Part shown: positions 21,658 to 32,285 of the stretch, in pieces
How the letters are laid out: each line of letters starts with the position of its first letter
Numbering within the stretch: position 1 is the stretch's first letter
NCBI GenBank assembly: GCA_951799405.1
Contig: OX637334.1
Coordinates: 15,128,001 to 15,192,000, forward strand
From: Agapetus fuscipes
Taxonomy: Eukaryota; Arthropoda; Insecta; Trichoptera; Glossosomatidae
Reading direction: 5' to 3'
DNA: 64,000 nucleotides
Translations under genes and position numbers: made by a program
Notes under the pieces: generated by a model
What the model saw: the letters and a program-made list of their open reading frames with translations, nothing else
Told to the model about the DNA's origin: nothing
The model's database searches: none

Positions 21658-22924
21658 TTAGGTCAATACATATGAAATCGGTGTTTTGCCGTACTGGTCA
21701 CTTTGATCTCAAATATCTCCTCTTTGGTTAAGAATTCCAAATTCAAATTGATACAGCTTGTTACTCATGCATTTTTGTTTTAAAATTGTAATTAATTTGT
21801 TTGTTCCTCAATTGTTTTTTTCTCTGCGTCACTCATTTTATGAAATGGACAACTTGAAATATTGCGTTATTTACGAGTAAGAGTTCCACCGTGGTACCAG
21901 TGCTGCAGAAACGGCTCAAAGAATTAATGATGTGTATGGCAACGGTGTCGCAAAATAAAACATAGTGCGTTTTTGGTTCCAACGTTTTCGTTCTGGAAAT
22001 TTCGGCCTGCAAAACAAGCCTCTCGGTCGGCCGGAGACCAAAGTTGATAATGAGGAATTTAGGGCTTTTGTGGAAGCGGATCCATCGCAAACCACGTCCG
22101 AGTTAGCTGTAGATTGCAGAGTTACTGATAAAACTGTTTTTATCTACTTGAAGCAAATTGGAAAGGTCAAAAAGCTTGAATGGTGGGAACCTCACTTTGA
22201 GTGAAGAAAACCAATAAACGCGCGTCGACTGCTCCGTTAAATTACTCAACCGGCACAATAATGAAGGGACTTTAAATCAAATTATTACCTGTGATAAAAA
22301 ATGGATCCTGTACAATAATCGGAACGCTCATTGCAATGGCTGAACCATGCTGAACCCTGCCGAACCAGCCAAATCATGCCCCAAGCGAAAATTGGCTCAA
22401 AAAAGTTACTTGTGAGCGTTTGGTGGACTAGTGCCAGTGTCGTTCACTACACCTTTCTTAAATCTGGTCAGACGATTGCGGCAGATGTCTTTTGTCAGCA
22501 ACTGCAAACCATGATGGAAAAGCTAGCTGCTAAATAACCGAGGCTGGTCAATCGCTTTAGACCACTGCTGCTTCGTGACAACGCTAGACCACACACTGCA
22601 CAACAGACGGCTACCATACTAGAGGAGCTTCAATTGGAATGTCTAAGACATTGCTCTACTTCTTGGACCTTGCTCTAACAGATTACCACTTTTTCGAAAT
22701 TCGGATAGCTTCTTGCAAGGGAAAAAAATCATTTCCGATGGGACAGTCCAAGCCGCCTTCAAAGATTGAATTGATTGCCGTCCGAATGGTTATTTTAGTA
22801 AAGGGATCAATGAACTACCTATGATATGTCAATAGTGCATAGATAGCAATTGTACCTACATACTTTGATTAAATAAATATATTATATTGAAAAAAAAAAG
22901 AGTTTTTGTTCCTGACATACCTAA
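21658..22924 (+). pseudogene. Dead full-length mariner transposon
   Basis: About 1.27 kb, bounded by TA on each side, with ends TTAGGTCAATACA and TGACATACCTAA. The transposase begins at about 21845 (MDNLKYCVIYE, then in-frame stops at about 21878 and 21956). It shows the helix-turn-helix region (GTSAAETAQRINDVYGNG, RFWFQRFRSGNF), KQIGKVKKL, TCDEKW (first catalytic Asp), LLRDNARPHTA (second Asp) and DLALTDYHFF (third Asp), i.e. the DD34D layout of mariners. Several frameshifts and stops break it, so no active protein is possible. Confidence 0.92.
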
Positions 22925-22926
22925 TA

Positions 22927-23639
22927 TATGTTTGCAACTTAGATTATACATTATTATAGTTCAGTCTGGTCGGATTCTAGCTGTAGCCCTCTGGTTTTGT
23001 ACGCAACTTCTTAGCAATCGACCAGACAATTTAACAGTATTCTTAAAAAGTGGATCACAATTTAGTAACTTTACAAGAAAATCGATCTTTCGTTACTCTC
23101 CGGCAGATGTCTGAGCGATTCATATAAAAATGACTGAAATGGGCATTACGCCGACTAAATTGAATTTGATTATTTTTTACGTGTGAGTGGTCAGCCCCGC
23201 GTTGCAGTATTGTGGCTCAGAGCATTCTACACTCCAGTAACGATACCTCTTATCTGAATGTAAACAGGCTACGCTTCGCACCGCAGCCAGAAACATCCTT
23301 GAATCAATAAAATCTCACCGCAACACGTTGTTTACTAAGTAAAGTGAGTATGGCATTGAACATATCAATATTGCCCGCCTGGGCTGCAAAAATATTGTAC
23401 CCCGTCAAAAGTCAGCCTTATTTGGTCGGGAAGTCAGCAAGGTAGAATGTAAGCGCGTTCCTTCTGCCGCTCCTTCCCATGCTACTCGCGCTGCATAGTG
23501 ATTCGGTTTTTGGCGGACTTCAATGGACCAGTACAAGAGCTTCTGTTCGTTACTGTCTATGTTGCTTTGCTCATTAATCCCAAGATTGGCAGCGGTAGGG
23601 GCAGAGGCTGAATGTAAACGTAGGGTTATTCAATCACAG
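22927..23639. other. Unassigned, locally GC-richer DNA
   Basis: No family recognised. Bases 23180-23620 are less AT-rich than the surroundings and may be old transposon coding sequence, but no frame gives a recognisable domain. Confidence 0.35.
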
Positions 23640-24057
23640 GACACTCTGGTGGGGATCGAACCTCTGACACTTTACCATTGAACGTAAGTCCTCCACAAAC
23701 TAATCTATCGACCGGACTACGGACTACCACAGGCATGCTAGCTTACGTGATATTGCGGGCCACGTGATCTATCTTGTACTAAGTAGGAGGCCGCGAAGGG
23801 ACGAAGGCCAAAAAATAAAAAAAATGGCAGATCGCGTGTTCATTTCAAACCCAAAATCTCACAAGCCGGCAAGATCTACTCAGCCTTCACAAGTGACTAC
23901 TAGCCTCCTTGGAAGCTGAGAAACCCCCAATTCTATTAAGTGATTGGCGTAAGGCCGGCCCCCTCGTCTATAAAAATAGGTTCTACTCGCCACATGCAAC
24001 CCCTTCACGGAGATCGCGACCGAAAGCTATACAAGTGTAGCTTAGTTGCGTTGCGTG
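23640..24057. mobile_element. Two SINE-A copies in opposite orientation
   Basis: 23640-23720 is a minus-strand head (GGTCGATAGATTAGTTTG, box B GGTTCGATCCCCACC). 23775-24057 is a plus-strand body with ATTTCAAACCCAAAATC, GTGATTGGCGTAAGGCC and CTTAGTTGCGTTGCG. They face away from each other. Confidence 0.75.
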
Positions 24058-24059
24058 TG

Positions 24060-24920
24060 TTGAACATGCCAGGAATACCTGATAGTACGGACAAAACGTG
24101 TGATCTTACTAGTAGGTGATATGGCGATTCAACTTATCAAGAGAAGAACTTGAGGATTTTCCCGTTCTCCCAGTTTACCAGGTTTCTGAAGAGATCTTCG
24201 CGTGTATAATAGTCCGCAACGGTTTGTAGAAGGGAGGACGAGGACTGGGGGTGGGGGTGGGAGCAGGAGGCGCCAAGGCCGCGTGTCGTAGAGGATCGAT
24301 ATGTGTTTCATCGGACAGGCGGGCTACGACTGCTGGCACTGTACAGTGTAAATACAAAGCTCTACGCCGTACTACGCCGAGTACGGAACACAGACAGCAC
24401 GGCCTATAGATGATGTTTAAACCCAGTCGATAATTAATATAAGTTGGAAAGATATATTCACAATAGGGTGATTTCACATATTTTTTTTATTTCGTAAAAT
24501 GATAAGACTACCTTTAAAAAAAAGCATCGGCGTTTTAAAAAAAAATATATCTGGCTTAGTTTTTAAATTGTAGCTCTGTAAAGTTCGTCCATTTTCGATT
24601 TCCGGCAAAACAGGTATTTTTTTTTTATTTAGGCGGATGTGACGTCAATGGATCTTACGATGTATGGAGTGTACCGTTAAGTCTTCTATGACCGATGGAT
24701 CCATCTACGTAATTTTGACGTCACAGCGTGGCTAGTCGGTCCCGCTGCGTTTTGGCACGATTCAAATTCTCGACATTTTATTTTTGAAAATTATCATTGA
24801 TATCTTTATTTTACTTACTTAAAAAACTACTTAAAACATATGTGGTTGTGATTCTTGAAATATACTCTACACAACCATAGTATTGCAAACCGCAAACCCA
24901 CCACTGCAATTACCCTATTG
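24060..24920. other. Unassigned intronic DNA
   Basis: 24100-24400 is moderately GC-rich with no recognised domain. 24640-24740 contains a weak inverted repeat around GTGACGTCAA. Confidence 0.35.
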
Positions 24921-24924
24921 AGAT

Positions 24925-25130
24925 CCTTGACTAATAGGTAGGTATGAGGCTGACCCCCAATGCTGTCAAAATTTTTGTTCACTTTTGTCAATGCCACCCC
25001 AAATACAGGGAAACGCGGCGGAGTTACAAAATTCATGTTCATGAGAGGTTTCGTTTGTTTTGTTTGTACACGTGCAGCACAACTTAATAAATGCCCACAT
25101 GTGCCTGTGGGCATTTATTAAATATGAACC
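24925..25130 (+). repeat. R1 repeat, diverged
   Basis: Plus-strand R1 of an older sub-type (GACTAATAGGTAGGTATGAG, GGCTGACCCCCAATGCTG), like 43520, 51330 and 25700-25760. Confidence 0.7.
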
Positions 25131-25139
25131 TTATATAAT

Positions 25140-25445
25140 GAGATGGGTATAAGGAGGCAGACACTCAGATCCGCGGGCGATGAAGTAGTCAATTTGGTTC
25201 AGCCACGCCGTCAGATTCGTACAAATTTCGGAGACCGCGCTTTCCGTGTTGCGGGTCCGGTGGAGTGGAACAGACTGCCACCCGGAATGAAGAACTCCAA
25301 ATCTATGGGTGTATTTCGCGGAGCACTCAAGACACACCTTTTTAGAAAGTCTTATGCATGATCGGAGAGGGCCCTTGAGGTGTGACACACACAAAAACGG
25401 CGCTCTCTTATCATTTGTAATTTAAAATAAATAAGCCTGATATTT
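25140..25445 (+). pseudogene. CR1/L2-type LINE C-terminus with 3' tail
   Basis: A frame of 72 codons ends in FGDRAFRVAGPVEWNRLP and ALKTHLFRKSYA, the usual C-terminal end of CR1/L2-like and related reverse transcriptases (G-D-R-A-F-x-x-A-x-P-x-x-W-N-x-L-P, then F-K-x-x-L-K-T-x-L-F). The stop at 25359 is followed by GGCCCTTGAGGTGTGACACA, the tail also found at the end of SINE-B. The rest of the LINE is absent (5' truncation). Confidence 0.8.
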
Positions 25446-25487
25446 TTATTCTTGTTATTATATGTCAATATATCTTTGCAACTTTAC

Positions 25488-25678
25488 AGGTGCGGTGGCC
25501 GGCCTTACGCCAACCACTTTGGTTGAGGTAGGGCCGGTAGGGGTTTCCAGCTCCCGAGGGGGCTGGTACTCATTTATTGTGAAGACTGAATAAACCTAAC
25601 GGGTATTTTTTTTTTGGGTTTGAAATCACACTGAAACGGGAAATCATTTCTGACACCCTCAGAGGGACACATGGCCCG
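25488..25678 (-). mobile_element. SINE-A copy, truncated
   Basis: Minus-strand middle section of SINE-A, from the TGTCAGAAATGATTTCCC block to GTTGGCGTAAGGCCGGCC. Confidence 0.75.
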
Positions 25679-25779
25679 TCACCCATATTGGCCAATATGA
25701 ACCGATTTTTTTTATAACAGTGGATCAGCCTCATACCAACTTATTAGTTAAGGAATGCAATACACAATTATTTAAGAAG

Positions 25780-26544
25780 TTTTTTTAATAGAGTATGTTT
25801 TCACGTATTTTGTAAGGGTATTCTGACGACCAGCAGAGATAAATGACCATCACAGCAAGCGCTAGCGCTGCCTTTGGAAGATGATGATGAGGGGTGCAGA
25901 TAGGTACTGTTAAAGAAAAACAACTCGCCTCTTCCTCCGCTGGATGAAAACATCCCGGTGACGTCATAGCCGGGGGTTGTTTACCTACATCCATCCCTCG
26001 GTGGGCGCGGGAGTGGGGCAGGGAGGCGGCCCAGCCCACTACCACCTGTATCAAGGCCCTAATACTTGCTCCGATGACGTCATGCTACGTCATCATAAAT
26101 TGGCTGACTAGGGGCTGACGATGGTTTGGTGACCGCAGGGGCGGAGGGGAAGGGAGCGGTTAGTAATGCTGTAATCTCACTTCATTCCTCGTTCAAAGGG
26201 ACTATATTTAAAAGAATAAATTCATAATTTAACACACAACAGAGAGCAACATAAATCTAATTATTTTTCTCCACAAATAAAGCTAAGTATAATCATTCGA
26301 TATTAATTATAATTCTACCAAAGCTAAATATAATGATGATTTGACATTATTTTTTTGTTTTCGGGGGTTTTATAAAATATGGTTCACAGCACAGCTCAGA
26401 CGGACACGTGACCGCCCGCGCCATGTTTGTTTTCACCGTTCAACCACGCGCTTCATGCTGTCGTTCAAATATATAAAAAGCTGTGAAATTAAAATACTGT
26501 GAACTCTATTTAACATTATTACAATATTTTACACTGTGTGGATC
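25780..26544 (+). promoter_or_regulatory. GC-rich region with CRE-like sites upstream of the THAP gene
   Basis: 25960-26110 is GC-rich in an AT-rich setting and holds GTGACGTCATAG and ATGACGTCATGCTACGTCATC, i.e. CREB/ATF-type sites. It lies 0.45-0.6 kb upstream of the THAP transposase start. It could be the promoter of that element or a FOXK intronic enhancer. Function is inferred only. Confidence 0.35.
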
Positions 26545-26697
26545 ATGGGAAAGAAGTGTATGGTGCCTAATTGTCGTGGAAACTACGACAAAGAGAATAA
26601 GGTGTCCATCTTCAAATTCCCAAACGATGGACATCTCAAACAACAATGGCTACGCGCCATCCCACGAGCAAATTTTACTCCTACACAATATTCAGGG
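26545..26697 (+). CDS. THAP/P-element transposase, exon 1 (THAP zinc finger)
   Basis: 51 codons from the ATG of MGKKCMVPNC to the donor CAGGG|GTAAGT. It carries the first half of a THAP C2CH DNA-binding finger: Cys5 and Cys10, FKFP near residues 23-26, Trp35 and Pro40. The finger's remaining ligands are in the next exon. In P-element-type transposases and THAP9 this domain binds the transposon ends. The frame also opens nine bases upstream without a Met, so the ATG at 26545 is preferred. The intron is 542 bases and phase 0. Confidence 0.88.
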
Positions 26698-27239
26698 GTA
26701 AGTAACGAAAATAAATACTATAATTGTATAAATTTACGTTTTTTGTGAATCATTACATATAATATCACAGCAAAGTACTTACCGTTTGAATACACCAAAT
26801 ACCAGGTCTTTATTGTAAAAAAGTGCACAGGAGTTTTGATGCCAATGAATGCCAGGTCCCTGCAAACATTAGTTTCGCTAAGCTTGTATTTTTCGTGAAA
26901 AAGTAAGAGAAGATTGAAACATTGATTTCTTTAAATTTTACTTACATCAAAAAATAACTACTTGTACTTGTGGATAGCTGTGCTTATTGAAGTAATTTTT
27001 AGTTATCTAATTACCATTTGTTGCGTTTAGAAACGCATTTAGTTGCGTTTTGCGTTGCGTAATTACCATTCATTTTCAATTGGATAAATTAAGTCATAAA
27101 GTTATAAGTTTTACTAAAAAAAATCTATCTATGATCTAAGTTACAAAGATAAAATTTCAAGGAAAAAATAAATAAAATATTAAATAACTCTGTAAATGAA
27201 AGAAAGGTACAAAATTAAAATCCTTTTCTGTGATTTCAG

Positions 27240-29319
27240 GTTTGCGAGAAACACTTCAAAGACAAGGAGATTGAGAAGACCGTGGAAGCTTTTAATGATA
27301 AAACAGGTGAAATGTTATCAGTTCCTTTATTTAAACGTCGTTTAGTAAAAAATTCTATACCATCAGTATTTCCAGGATGTCCTTCTTATTTAAGTCGTCA
27401 AGTTTCTTTTAGGGAAGAACCAAGTGAAAAGAAAGCACGTCGGGAAACTGAAATGTTTCATCAGGCCGTCGCTCAAAGCATTGCAGAAAAAAGGGCATAT
27501 GAAGATAAGATTAAAATAGTCAGCATAGATGATTTGTTTTCCAAAATAGAGCAAGTTAGCTTACCGAGCAATTGGTTTTTTTTTAAGTTAGATACAAAAG
27601 CAATCTTCTCAAGGATAGAGATGGAACCTGGTCCAAAAGTTGTAGCCTCTGTAGTTGTTGATCAAGATTTGAAGTATTTAGCGTTCCTTCAGTGTAGACT
27701 TAGATAAACATAAGAGTGACCATAAGGTCACGGATATCAATCATATTGAATTAGTTATAAACAATGCTGATTGTAGGTATCTTAAATTGGTAAGTGAGCC
27801 TTTGTCATCAGATAGCTTAGATTTTATTGTTAAATATTTGAAAAATGTAAATGAGAATAGTGATAGAGATTTATTTTTTATCATAGAGCAGATCAAGCTA
27901 TTAAAGGTTAAAAATGGTGGGCAGAGGTATTCTCCTGAAATGCTTGTATTCTGCACACTTGTTTTCTCTATTTCCCCTCATGCATATAGGTTTATGATGT
28001 CTTCTGGAAATATGGTAATTCCTCATCCAGCTACTTTGCGACGACTCACTAATAAATATTGTCTGAACCCCAAGTTTGAGCAGGTAGATAGTGGTTTTTT
28101 GTCATATATCAGATCTAAACGTACTCTTTTAGATAGTAAGAAGGATTTACAGGTTGTCCTTATGATAGATGAAATTCATATTAAACCATATTTTGATTTC
28201 AAGGGTGGCAGTATTTTTGGAGCCTCTTTTAATTCTTCAAATGCTGCAACCACTGCTTATGTATTTATGATTCAAGGGATTAAATCTAAGTATAAGGATG
28301 TCGTGCATATTCTGCCAGTTAGTAAGTTCACTGCTAACGATTTATACAGCTTTGTTAGGAAAATTATTGTTGGGTTAGAGAGATTAGGTTTTATGGTGAT
28401 TCGTGTGGTTAGCGATAATAACTCCATTAATCGGAAAGCGATGACAAATTTTTCTTCTCCTCCCAAGCTCTCTATTGTTTATCCACATCCAGCGGACTCT
28501 TCTAGGCCTCTTTTTTTTGCATTAGACTCAGTCCATATTTTAAAATGTGTCAGAAATAACTGGATAAATCAAAAAAATGCAGGGCAAGCTCTTTATTTTC
28601 CTGATTTCAAATCACCAGATGTCTCGAGAGAAAAATTAGGGACTGCGTCTTTTCATTGTTTGAAAGAAATGCACCGATATGAAAGTGATGAATGTTTGTT
28701 GAAGTATGGTTTTGGTTTAAGTTTCAAATCTTTGAATCCATCATCTATGGAAAGGCAGAATGTCAAGTTAGCTTTAAAAATATTTAATCGTTTTATTCCT
28801 GAAGCGCTTTGTGAGTTGGGAATTAAGATAGGTGTTGATCACTATAAGTCTACAGCCAGTTTTATAGGTACAATTTGCACATGGTTTGAGATTTTTAATG
28901 TAAAAAGTCCCTTTAAAGGAAAAAGGTTGGGTAATATTTTTCAAGAACCATTGACGGATGATGAAAATGATCCTCGTGTAGGGTTTCTAACAGATTTTCT
29001 GGTGTGGTTAGATACTTGGAATCTTGTAGATAGTGATAATGGTAAATTATCTAGGGAAACGCATTTAGCTCTTTCTCATACAACCCATGCGATTTTAGAA
29101 ATTAATAGGTATTGCCATAGAGAGTTAGGTTTTGAGTATTTTTTGCCGGGAAAAATACAGACAGATCCTTTAGAAGATAGGTTTGGAAAGTATAGGCAGC
29201 TTTCAGGGGGAAATTATAATATTTCCATAACTCAAGTCTTTGAGTCTGAGGATAAACTTAGGATACAAGATTTTGCACCGCTCACATTACATTCTAACAG
29301 ATTTGGTATTTTGAGTATA
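27240..29319 (+). pseudogene. THAP/P-element transposase, exon 2 up to the LINE insertion
   Basis: Acceptor TGATTTCAG, then VCEKHF (Cys53 and His56, completing the THAP finger) and the IPSVF motif typical after THAP domains. The first frame runs to a stop at 27705. The protein clearly continues in the next frame from about 27690 (SVDLDKHKSDHKV...), so one frameshift lies at about 27685-27700. Downstream are P-element/THAP9 RNase-H-like features: MIDEIHIKPY, VVSDNNSINRKAM, ALDSVHILKCVRNNW, then DPLEDRFGKYRQLSGGNYN and LHSNRFG. It lies on the strand opposite to FOXK, in FOXK intron 1. Apart from the frameshift and the LINE insertion the frame is clean, suggesting recent loss of activity. Confidence 0.88.
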
Positions 29320-30069
29320 CTGTTGAAATGGACTTTCTAAGAAGTATGATTGGGAAAAAACGGAGTGACAGGGTGAGGAATGATTTTGTAAGAAAAGAAT
29401 GTGGTGCAAAAGAAAGTGTGAAAGTGAAGATTAAAAGAAGTTTGTTAAGATGGTTTGGGCATATGGAGAGAATGAATGAGGAAAGACTGACGAAGAAAGT
29501 ATATGTTGGTAGAATAGATGGATGTCGTGGTAGAGGAAGACCGAGAAAGGTATGGATGGACCAAATATCCGAAATTGCGAATGAATGGAATATCCAGAGT
29601 CATAATAAAAGAAGAGCTTGTATGAAGAAGGTTATGACTCTGGAGGAAATGAAAGAAGTATGCAAGGATAGAAAGAAATGGCGGTTGATCTGTGATGTTG
29701 GCGGCTAGGGTTTGTTAAAGTGAATTTGGTTTTATGATTTAGTTTTTTATGTCCATGTATATATTGTTATTTTTATTCTTTGATTTTAAAAAATGTAATT
29801 TGTCATGTATGTTCCTTGACTTATAGGTTGTTATGCGGCTGACCACCCATAATATAAAAATTGGTTCACTTTGCCAATGTCACCCCTGTTTCAGGGAAGG
29901 ACGGCAAGAGTTGCAAGGCTTATGTTCATTTGAGATTGGGTTTTTATATTGTAGGTCCACATGCGGCATGTGTTAGCGCGAAATTATACATATCTGCTTG
30001 TGGGAATGCATTTAGTATAAATCTTAAATGATATATATCTTTGCAGCTTAGATTAGATTAGATTAGATT
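29320..30069 (+). mobile_element. RTE-like LINE 3' end inserted in the THAP transposase
   Basis: 750 bases between two copies of AGTATA (29314-29319 and 30070-30075). The first part codes for the C-terminal end of an RTE-like reverse transcriptase (DRVRNDFVRKECG, LLRWFGHMERMNEERL, GRGRPRKVWMDQI, CKDRKKWRLICDVGG, stop at 29706). About 100 bases of 3' untranslated DNA follow, then a full R1 unit (29812-30069) ending in ATTAG repeats. It lacks the endonuclease and most of the reverse transcriptase, as expected of a 5'-truncated insertion. Confidence 0.9.
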
Positions 30070-30693
30070 AGTATAGATCATTTTGACGATGAAGAATTTG
30101 AAATAGGTGATGGTAATAGTAAAGATATTTTGGAATATGAAAGGGTTTTAATGTCTATGTCATTGAGTATTGAAGAATTGAGGAATATCAGTGTTCTTCC
30201 TATAATAACTTACTTAGCAGGATATTCAGTGTTCAGTTTCCTTAGAAAATATCCCTGTATGTCATGTAGGAACATTCTCAGCGTGGACAAGAGATTAGAT
30301 TTGGATGTTAACTATCGTTATATTCGTAACTTAGATAGGGGTGGATTGCTTTGCCCTCAGCAAGATATTGTACATGTTGTAGCTATTAATTATTTAGTGG
30401 TGAAAAAAATTCTGTCTCAGGAATTCGAAGATGCTTTTTTAAAGTCACAGAATCATCGCAGTGTTGTAACGGAATTAACATTTTTAAAGGTTTTAGATTT
30501 AGAGTTTGTTAACTTTGACCAGTGTAGTGAAGGACATTGCTTAGAAAATTCATTAAAATATATCATTAGAGCATCGACTAATACGTTTATGAAAAATTAT
30601 TGTTCAGAAAAAAATGACTTACGAAAACCTAGTTGTAGTAATAAAAGAAAATTGAATACATTAGTTAAACCTGCAGTCTCTTTTAAAGAATAG
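30070..30693 (+). pseudogene. THAP/P-element transposase, C-terminal part after the LINE
   Basis: In the same frame as the sequence left of the insertion once one AGTATA copy is set aside. It begins with an acidic stretch (DDEEFEIGDG), then has LPIITYLAGYSVFSFL and the C-x-x-C pair of YPCMSCRN, the usual C-terminal region of P-element-like transposases. The stop is at 30691. A poly(A) signal AATAAA lies at 30825. With the two upstream parts the total is about 950 codons, close to the size of THAP9-type proteins. Confidence 0.85.
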
Positions 30694-30818
30694 TTGTCTC
30701 ATATTACTTATTACTACATTAAGTACAGTACTTTGTTTGCCATTTATTTGCAATGTTTATAATTTTTATACATTAGATTTTGTAGGGTTTGTGTATTCAC
30801 ACAGTGAAAATTCATTTT

Positions 30819-31026
30819 ATTGAAAATAAAATTATTTTTTCTTAAACGTAGTTTAATTTTCACAATAATATTTTATATATCGAGCACTTTCCACCTTTAA
30901 TACTCAGGTCATTATCAACATCACTCTTGATAATTACCTGAGTATTGAAGGTCGAAAGTGCTCGAGATATAAAATATTATTGTGAAAATTAAACTACGTT
31001 TAAGAAAAAATAATTTAATTTTCAAT
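30819..31026. repeat. Near-perfect 100-base inverted repeat (long hairpin)
   Basis: Arms 30819-30918 and 30927-31026 are complementary with only a handful of mismatches around an 8-base loop. The left arm begins 126 bases after the transposase stop and overlaps its poly(A) signal. I saw no partner for either arm elsewhere in the window. Confidence 0.9.
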
Positions 31027-31029
31027 TCT

Positions 31030-31790
31030 TATACATTTTTAGAAAAAATAATTCATACACAAGATGCTTTTTTTTCTTTTGGGATCCTGTTTAGTTTTTC
31101 TTTTTGTTTCAGGCCCATTCATGCTGATAACATTTTATGTTAGTAAATAAATACATAATATACTTAATTGACATGTGTATTACATATTTTTTTCCTTCAT
31201 TTATTCAGCTGTGAAATAAAATATGTAGTGACTGTTTTTAGGATTATATTCTATAAAGAAATCCATAAATTCCAGATGATGTTGAAAATGTTTTATAGTA
31301 TCAGTGAATAAATACAAAATTTTATTTTATGTTGTATTACATAAGAAGTATATAAGAAATAAAACAAATGTACCATTGATATCATAATAAATCATAAATT
31401 GAAAATAAAAAAAATGTTTCATTTAAAAAAAAAAGCTTTGATTTCATTAAAGAAAAGTGTGAATGAAAAAAACATAATTTCAGTTTACAAAAGCAAAACA
31501 AGCAGATACTGGATGGAGTCATTAAAAATGCCTAAAACTAATTTACTATCTATCTATTCAGGAAGAAAACACTATTTTAAAAATAAAGGTAATATCTTAG
31601 TAAGCCCCTCCCTGCAACGTCACAAACGCAGTGCGACGGCCTGCTATATAGATGGCGTTGCCCAGCCACGGAGGGGTCGATACACCAGCCGAAGGTCGGG
31701 GAAAATCAGCTGCCGGCACTGTTGCGACCCAACGAATACTCATAATATTAGGGGGTAGTAGCTATCCACACAAAATAGCAAACGAATACA
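31030..31790. other. AT-rich DNA, then a short GC-rich patch
   Basis: 31120-31400 has weakly repeated AGTAAATAAATACA-type motifs. 31600-31740 is GC-richer (CCCCTCCCTGCAACGTC...) and unassigned. The 119-codon frame across it shows no domain. Confidence 0.35.
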
Positions 31791-31799
31791 GAATATATT

Positions 31800-32090
31800 T
31801 TTAGGGTGGAAGACAGGGTTCCATGATGGGTCCGTGGTTATTCGAATGAATCTTATTAATAATAAATTGTGAAAATATTCAATATACAGAGTGAATACAA
31901 TAAAAACAAATTTATGAAAATGGTGTTAATATGAATGCATTGAAAAAGGTACTCGTACGCAAAGGATAGGCGAAAATGGAGGCAATTCTGATGAGACTCT
32001 GGCCATCAATGCGGAATGACGACAGAGTTTCAGTTACAATAAACCAGCGTCAGAATGAAAATATTATGAGCGGGTTAAGTCCGTGAGATT
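31800..32090 (+). pseudogene. Scrambled RTE-like LINE fragment
   Basis: Contains GACAGGGTTCCATGATGGG (the QGSMMGP reverse-transcriptase motif). A deletion follows, then a worn version of the LINE C-terminal segment and the CGGAATGACGACAGAGTTTC end that follows the ORF at 33926 and 36031. Confidence 0.65.
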
Positions 32091-32154
32091 TAGAAGTTCT
32101 TACAATGAGAAAAATAAACCGAGTAATGAGTCAGTCATTTCGGGACTAAAGTTT

Positions 32155-32285
32155 TTGTGTGAGTGGGTGAACTGAATGTTTTGTGTGAGTGAATGAGGAA
32201 TAAAGACAAACCAACACTATAAAATGGCCCTTGAGGTGTGCTATACACAAAAACGGCGCTTTAAAAAAAAAATCATCCAAATATA
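32155..32285 (+). repeat. 130-base repeat with LINE/SINE-B tail, copy 1
   Basis: GTGAGTGGGTGAACTGAA through CCCTTGAGGTGTGCTATACA and an A-run. Recurs at 40636-40765. Its end is the same tail as in SINE-B and the LINE at 25140. Confidence 0.7.

Noticed and set aside
29308..29314. ATTTTGA at both sides of the LINE insertion as the target duplication
   Set aside because: It is also repeated nearby (30080-30086) but would put the two transposase parts out of frame; AGTATA keeps the frame and abuts the tail directly.
31399..31758. 119-codon plus-strand frame downstream of the transposase
   Set aside because: Lys-rich from AT-rich DNA in its first half and unrelated GC-rich sequence in the second; no domain.
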